From positions 80,760,798 through 80,824,797 of the forward strand of contig NC_059501.1 of the NCBI RefSeq assembly GCF_914767665.1: a DNA stretch of 64,000 nt, in the 5' to 3' direction. The stretch comes from Harmonia axyridis (taxonomy: Eukaryota > Arthropoda > Insecta > Coleoptera > Coccinellidae). Both the position numbers and the translations under genes were made by a program. Under the pieces are notes generated by a model. It was not told the DNA's origin, made no database searches, and saw only the letters and a list, made by a program, of their open reading frames with translations. Of the stretch, positions 59,243 to 64,000 are shown in pieces. The number at the start of each line of letters is the position of its first letter. Positions within the stretch are counted from its first letter, which is position 1.

Positions 59243-60184
59243 TAAAGGGAGTTTTTTTTTCGAGGTATATAACTTTAAGTTGCCATTACTGTTCAAGATG
59301 GTGACCGATTTAACATCTGTCCAGTGATTTATTCTGAGTTTGGTTTGGCAATTCATCATGAATAGACTCAAGCCTGAACAACGCTTGCAAATAGTGCAAT
59401 TTTATTTCGAAAATAATGGTTCTGTGCGGAATACGTACCGCGCACTACGTCCATTTTATTTTGTTTAGCGATGAAGCACACTTCTGGTTGAATGGCTACG
59501 TTAACAAACAAAACTGCCGCATTTGGAGTGAAGCTAATCCTCAAGTGTATGTCGAAACACCGTTACATCCAGAAAAACTGACTGTTTGGTGCGCTTTATG
59601 GGCTGGTGGAATCATTGGTCCGTACATCTTCAAAAACGATGATGGCCAGAACGTTACAGTCAATGGTGATCGGTATAGAGCCATGATTACTAACTTTTTC
59701 ATTCCTAAAATGAACAACCATGATGTCCAGAAGCTGTGGTTCCAACAAGACGGCGCAACATGTCACACAGCTCGTGTGACAATCGATTTATTGAAAGACA
59801 CTTTTAGTGACCGCCTAATTTCACGTTTTGGACCTGTGAATTGGCCTCCAAGATCTTGTGATTTAACACCGCTAGACTACTTTCTGGGGGCCAAGTAAAG
59901 TCATTGGTCTATGCGGATAAGCTACAAACCCTTGACCATTTGGAAGACAACATTCGCCGTGTTATTGCCGATATACGGCCACAAATGTTGGAAAAAGTCA
60001 TCGAAAATTGGACGTCCAGATTGGACTACATCCGAGCCAGCCGTGGCGGTCATATGCCATAAATCATATTTAAAATGTAATGCCGCAAGAATATCTTGCG
60101 GATCAATAAAATTCATGTCAATCGAATAATCCATCTTTTTTTTATTGCAATTTAAAGTTCTATAGCTCTAAAAAACACCCGTTA
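59243..60184 (+). mobile_element. DD41D element, family A, copy 8 (deleted form)
   Basis: A 942-bp element flanked by TA, ends AAAGGGAGTTTTTTTTTCGA and AAAAAACACCCGTTATA. It carries the shared deletion junction at about 59450. The catalytic frame (to 59898) includes FSDEAHFWLNGYVNKQN, LWFQQDGATCHTARVT and LTPLDYFLG. It ends in a frameshift where TGTGGGGCTATG became GGGGGCCAAG, just after the third Asp. The last quarter continues in another frame to a stop near 60060. Confidence 0.9.
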
Positions 60185-60189
60185 TAACA

Positions 60190-60605
60190 CCCCTCCTCAA
60201 GTTAGCACAGGGACCTTGTGTTGGATAACTAGACAGAGTCATCCCACAACACCCCCAAATAACCAGTAGAAGTTTCATTAAGTTCGAAAGCTTTTTCCAG
60301 CATACCCCAATCTTTTTGCTTTGTCACTGGATTATTATTTTGATCGACTGTATCTCAATTGATATTGGGTTCACGAAAAAGTATGTGAATACAAAATGGT
60401 AGAAAATTTAATGGTCTACAACTTCGATGATGAACGTTTTGGTCGAAAACAACTTAGTTTAGGAGTTATGAGCAAAAAACTGAAAAAAGTCCAAAAATGT
60501 TGAGGTTCTTCAGCCCCTCGTCAAGTCAGCACAGGGTCCTCGTGTTGGATAACTAGACTGAATCATCCCACAGCACCCCCAAACAACCTGTAGAAGTTTT
60601 TCCAG
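60190..60605 (+). repeat. Partial tandem repeat, spacing about 330 bp
   Basis: An 85-bp block with GTGTTGGATAACTAGAC and ACACCCCCAAATAACC (60190-60274) recurs at 60519-60601 with about ten percent change. The sequence between contains GTCTACAACTTCGATGATGA. It looks like one full unit plus the start of a second. Confidence 0.75.
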
Positions 60606-61306
60606 GTAAAATGTATTTATCTACTGGACTAGATGCAAAAAAAAAGGTAAAATCAAATAGACATTTAGCTATCTCAGTGATGTTCAAACTCATCATTATC
60701 ATCCCAGCTCCGTGCTCTTTCAGCTTTCTCCAGCAAAAGCTACAAGTTACTCACCTCTCACATTCCTCTTCCCACTATCCTGCCGACCCCTTAGTCCCTC
60801 AATATTTCCTTGGGAAACATCCCATCCGATATTTGAGGGAGGGGGGAACTCAACAATCTTCCCTCAGCCACTTTAACCTGAACTCGATGTAGTGTAAATA
60901 TCTGCTTCAGATATTTTCCACAGTAGATGGTAATGAAAAATGCACTGCTCACAACACATACTGTTCAACTTCAGTCAGCAATTTCCGATCGTTCGTCTCG
61001 AACCTATATCCGAAGTTTCCATATCGGGGAAATGTTACTTCAAAAAAGTGGGAGTTGGAATCGTATTGGAGTTCTCCGAAATCGAAGAAAAATATCTGGG
61101 ATTGCGTCCCTCCAGCGATAAATCGTATAAAGGTTCGGGAAATGGTAAATATGGGGTGGTATAGAATTGGTCAAGTACGTGCCAAAATACGCACATTGAA
61201 GGGTTTTGGTGCCAGATATTATGCAGGGTCTGGGAAAATTGCTACTCATCTTATTCGAACAGATTTTCTTAGATAGCGTTTTACGAATTTCATTTCTCGT
61301 TTATCC
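60606..61306. other. Unassigned DNA
   Basis: Overlapping open frames at 60927-61276 on both strands show no domain. Nothing supported. Confidence 0.4.
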
Positions 61307-61898
61307 CTCAGAGTAATAAACATAGATAGAGGGAGTATATGTCATTTCCATTAAGCAAATTTTGTCCCCACATGAACTATCAAATTGGACATGAAGCGCG
61401 CGGAAATGGAAACATATCAGTGATACGATATTCCACTCAATTCGCGAGTTTCTCAACAAAGAACGCACTTTTTATGTCCCATAGTGAATCAATGTTTCAT
61501 ATTAACTCAAAATATATTGAAATAAATGCCCAAATATATCAGAAATTCAGGATACAAACTTCAAGCGCGCCAAACTACGTGAAACAATCGATGACACTAG
61601 GAGAGCAAAAGTTGCCAAACCTGGAATTTCAGCAGGTAGACACAGAAAATAATAGATATTATTCTGCTCATTATAAATTCGACCATTAGAAAAAATATCT
61701 GATTCCAAATATTCAAATTTGCATATTTAATCGGAAATCACTCAAATAAATATATTTCATTCAATATAATATACATTCATAACGATATAGTAAAATTGTG
61801 GATTTGAAAATATATCACAATCCGACAACATAATCTAACCATGTTGGGGACATGTAAAAATTGCGTATACTCCCTCTATCTTAGTTTATTATTCTATG
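61307..61898 (-). mobile_element. P-element-like MITE, copy 2
   Basis: A 592-bp element flanked by a perfect 8-bp duplication GTTTATCC. The inverted ends are CTCAGAGTAATAAACATAG and, reversed, CATAGAATAATAAACTAAG, both continuing ATAGAGGGAGTATA. It matches copy 1 (12981-13569) end to end in opposite orientation. The minus strand contains the same short frame MGHKKCVLC, here closed by a stop one codon later. Confidence 0.8.
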
Positions 61899-62569
61899 GT
61901 TTATCCTTATATTTCATCGAGGGGACGTCAAAACAATGTGTCAGAACTGTCAGAAGCTATGCTGAGTCAAACGCTTTCGTTAAATTCAAAAGTGTATCAT
62001 AACCTTAACAGGCTAAGTACTCTTCATTTGAACTACGATAACTCTTCAATTTTGAATAACTTTCATTTTACTCAATAAGTGGTGAACAAATGGTACTGCC
62101 AATGCTGTACCACATTTTTCTCGTTAATACCAAGCTTCTAAAGATGCGTGTCGAAATTTTGGAACAAAGAGTTGAGTCTGGATCGAGGTTAAGTCGCGCT
62201 ACATTGAACAATAAACACGACTTTCGTTTTTTGATGGTAAAAATACCATGTTGGCAAAACAATGGCTTCACAAAAGTTATTCAGACTATGCTCCATCGAC
62301 AACAATGGTTAAAAGATGATATTTTGACTTCAGAAGTGCTCGAAGTACCACCTACGATGTTGAACTTTCTGGTCGCCCGAATTTGGCAGTTGTCTCAGAA
62401 AACATCAAAAAAGCTCACTAAGTGATTTTGAACAATGATAAATTTGAGTTGCGTGAGATAACAATGGTGTTCAAACTATCAGAAGGCAGTGTATTTACTA
62501 TTTTGCGTCAACATTTGTCTATGAACAAGCTTTGCAGCCTTCCTCAGCCCTGCATCAAAAGTAACTAAA

Positions 62570-62770
62570 GTTCATTCAAATTCGTGGTCAAGAGTGCTAT
62601 GGAGAAGTAAGAGTGGATTTTCTGTGATTACAAGTAGCGCTTAGCTTGTTCCCAGATTCGAAGTATGTAAACAAATGTTAGTGATAAAGTACAAGCTAAG
62701 CGCTACTTGTAATCACAGAAAATCCACTCTAATTTCTCCACAGCACTCTTGACCACGAATTTTAATGAAC
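62570..62770. repeat. 80-bp-arm hairpin repeat
   Basis: The arms 62570-62649 and 62691-62770 are nearly perfect reverse complements (GTTCATTCAAATTCGTGGTC against GACCACGAATTTTAATGAAC at the outside; CGCTTAGCTTGT against ACAAGCTAAGCG at the inside), with a 41-base loop. It interrupts the mariner relic between the helix-turn-helix and catalytic parts. It could be a small MITE or, if transcribed, a precursor of small RNAs. Confidence 0.88.
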
Positions 62771-62985
62771 GCTCGTTATAACAACGAATCGTCGATTGCT
62801 AACGCTGTTTGGAGCTTTGTGAAATAAACAGGAACTCTCAAACATCAGCTTGCAAGGTTAAGGATTCTGAATTTTCGAACGTGCATGGTATATTGTTCAT
62901 TGTCTTTCTTGACAAATCCAAAACTATCAACATTGAATATTACATTCTCTTTTACCATGACAATGTGCTCCTTTTAATAAATCTA

Positions 62986-63288
62986 TTAACACGTTAACTC
63001 CCACCTGCACAGCCGGCGGCCAAGTGACTTGACACTGGCGTATAACGAAAATTGCTATGTGCTTTTCTCCGCACTGAATATTGACATATCATTGTGAAAC
63101 TATGGACATATCCTAACTTTGAATTTGCTTTTATATACCTAAATGATTTTGTATTGGTAGCCAGCTGCACAGGAGGTGTACAAGAGAATTTCGTTTTCAT
63201 ATTTTACCATTTGACCTCCGGCTGTATGTACAGGATGGCAATATTGAAAAATCATTGAAAATCCTATGCGGAAGTTAACGTGTTTTAA
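62986..63288. mobile_element. TTAA-flanked MITE, piggyBac-like
   Basis: The ends read TTAACACGTTAACT at the left and AGTTAACGTGTTTTAA at the right: inverted ACACGTTAACT ends between TTAA target duplications, as for piggyBac-type elements. It is about 295 bp with no coding capacity. It splits the mariner relic between the second- and third-Asp parts. Confidence 0.65.
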
Positions 63289-63749
63289 AACTCAAATTGA
63301 ACGAATTGTGCTTCCAATTGCTTGACCATCTAGGTCTGGCCTTCAGTGATTATTAGCTTTCTGCTCACCTCAAAAGAATGCTACAGAAAAAATTGACTCT
63401 AATGAAGAAGTGATTGTCGAGATTGGAGCCTATTTCGGAAGCAAAGAATTATCTTTTTACAGAAAGATATTGAACAGGTAGAGAAGCGTTGAGTACTCTT
63501 GAATTGACTATATGAAGACGAAAGAAGTCCAATTTGAAATAAAATGTATTTTTTCTGGTTAGACGCTTATTGAGTGAAGTGTTATAGTTATAACCGAACA
63601 CTCCTTATATTCAGAGGTGAATATATACTTTTCAAATTGAAAAATTGTTTAAGTACTTGTTTTAACATCAGTTTAGTTGGCCTCAAAAAGCACAAGAGTA
63701 AACTTTTGTCTTTCTTGTCCTTGTAAAATCCAGAGATTTCTAACAAACT

Positions 63750-63763
63750 GTTTTTTTTTTCAG
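63750..63763 (+). promoter_or_regulatory. 3' splice site before the GPCR exon
   Basis: A run of 11 T's followed by CAG (63761-63763). A strong polypyrimidine tract and AG make this a good acceptor for an intron lying in the 5' untranslated region. Confidence 0.7.
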
Positions 63764-63956
63764 GATGAATCCTTAACTCATCTGCGATGTCAGTGGGGGA
63801 AAATGATGGCAACCTCAATTGGGAAGAAATTATCCAACAAAGTCTGTCGGGTGAGAAATATGGCATCATCGCCCTTTACATTCCTGTCTTTCTCTCCGCT
63901 CTTGTTGCCAACTGTCTGGTTATTATAGTCGTTATAAAGGACCAATATATGAGGAG
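63764..63956 (+). CDS. Class A GPCR, first coding exon (N-terminus and TM1), probably a neuropeptide receptor
   Basis: The exon runs from a strong acceptor (CAG at 63761-63763) to a donor AG|GTAAGA at 63956/63957. In the open frame a TGA at 63766 lies upstream of the ATG at 63787, so translation starts at 63787 and the intron before it is in the 5' untranslated region. The 56 complete codons give a short extracellular N-terminus (MSVGENDGNLNWEE) and then the first membrane helix, about residues 26-49 (YGIIALYIPVFLSALVANCL...). It holds the conserved TM1 Asn (1.50) at residue 42 in ALVANCLVI, followed by the basic cytoplasmic loop start KDQYMR. The exon ends in phase 2. Such wording is typical of rhodopsin-like neuropeptide receptors; which one cannot be told from TM1 alone. 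Later exons lie beyond the window. Confidence 0.8.
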
Positions 63957-64000
63957 GTAAGATGATTTATTGAGTAGTTGTTAGTAGTTATTCTTCTTAG

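Larger units (their letters stand above)
62115..63590 (+). pseudogene. mariner relic, irritans-like, with two insertions
   Basis: Plus-strand pieces in the right order: LKMRVEILEQRVESGSRL (about 62136) and the first helix-turn-helix remnant; STTMVKR, VELSGRPNLAVVSENIKKAH and KLSEGSVFTILRQHLSMNKLCS (to about 62541). Then come a hairpin repeat (62570-62770), VHGILFIVFLDKSKTINIEY (62882) and HDNVL (62958, second Asp). A TTAA-flanked MITE follows (62986-63288), then LNELCFQLLDHLGLAFSDY (63296, third Asp), LKRMLQKK, SNEEVIVEIGAYFGSKEL and SFYRKILNR to about 63480. The first-Asp block and part of the core between EYY and HDN are lost. Frameshifts and stops throughout. Confidence 0.8.

Noticed and set aside
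60927..61276. Four overlapping frames on both strands that look like exon candidates.
   Set aside because: No splice sites in a consistent frame and no recognisable protein motif.
1..64000. Possibility of a novel gene cluster, endogenous virus or CRISPR-like array in the window.
   Set aside because: No regularly spaced short repeats with unique spacers, no viral structural or integrase motifs, and no set of co-oriented intact genes. The coding content is transposase and LINE decay plus one GPCR exon.

Overview
The window is AT-rich eukaryotic DNA from an arthropod, most likely an insect and possibly a beetle. The grounds are the transposon families present (mauritiana-type mariner, DD41D Tc1/mariner elements, jockey-like LINEs), long stretches without coding potential, and one spliced exon with metazoan splice signals. 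The species cannot be named from the sequence. There are no bacterial operons, CRISPR arrays, tRNAs or rRNAs that I can support.

Only one host gene is supported: an initial coding exon at the right edge (63764-63956, + strand). It carries the N-terminus and first transmembrane helix of a class A, probably neuropeptide-type, GPCR. The rest of that gene lies outside the window. Everything to its left looks intergenic or upstream-intronic and is filled with transposon remains of several ages.

Layout, left to right. 0-1.65 kb: hAT transposase relic with a CpG-rich end. 3.8-8.5 kb: two mauritiana mariner relics, one interrupted by a DD41D element, and two pieces of a second DD41D family. 10.1-13.6 kb: a 146-bp tandem array, Tc1 and mariner relics, and a P-like MITE. 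14.5-20.6 kb: a foldback repeat, two DD41D copies and two Tc1 (DD34E-type) relics. 22-31.5 kb: foldback and hairpin repeats, a 0.43-kb tandem duplication and a 976-bp hAT-like MITE. 32-33 kb: cecropia-type mariner relic. 36.7-44 kb: three DD41D copies, a mauritiana relic and LINE fragments. 44.7-46.9 kb: a mariner split by a chimeric LINE. 47.7-48.8 kb: mauritiana copy with both ends. 53-60.2 kb: LINE fragment, DD41D family-B relic, the longest DD41D family-A copy and one further deleted copy. 61.3-63.6 kb: second P-like MITE, and a mariner relic that itself carries a hairpin repeat and a TTAA-flanked MITE. 63.76 kb to the end: the GPCR exon.

The dominant pattern is the history of one DD41D family (family A). 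Eight copies occur. Five share an identical 359-bp internal deletion junction and a sixth seems derived from them, so a deletion derivative was itself copied, presumably mobilised in trans. No element in the window encodes an intact transposase. I found no convincing new molecular system. The most informative items are the shared-deletion subfamily, the nested insertions, the long inverted repeats and the GPCR exon.
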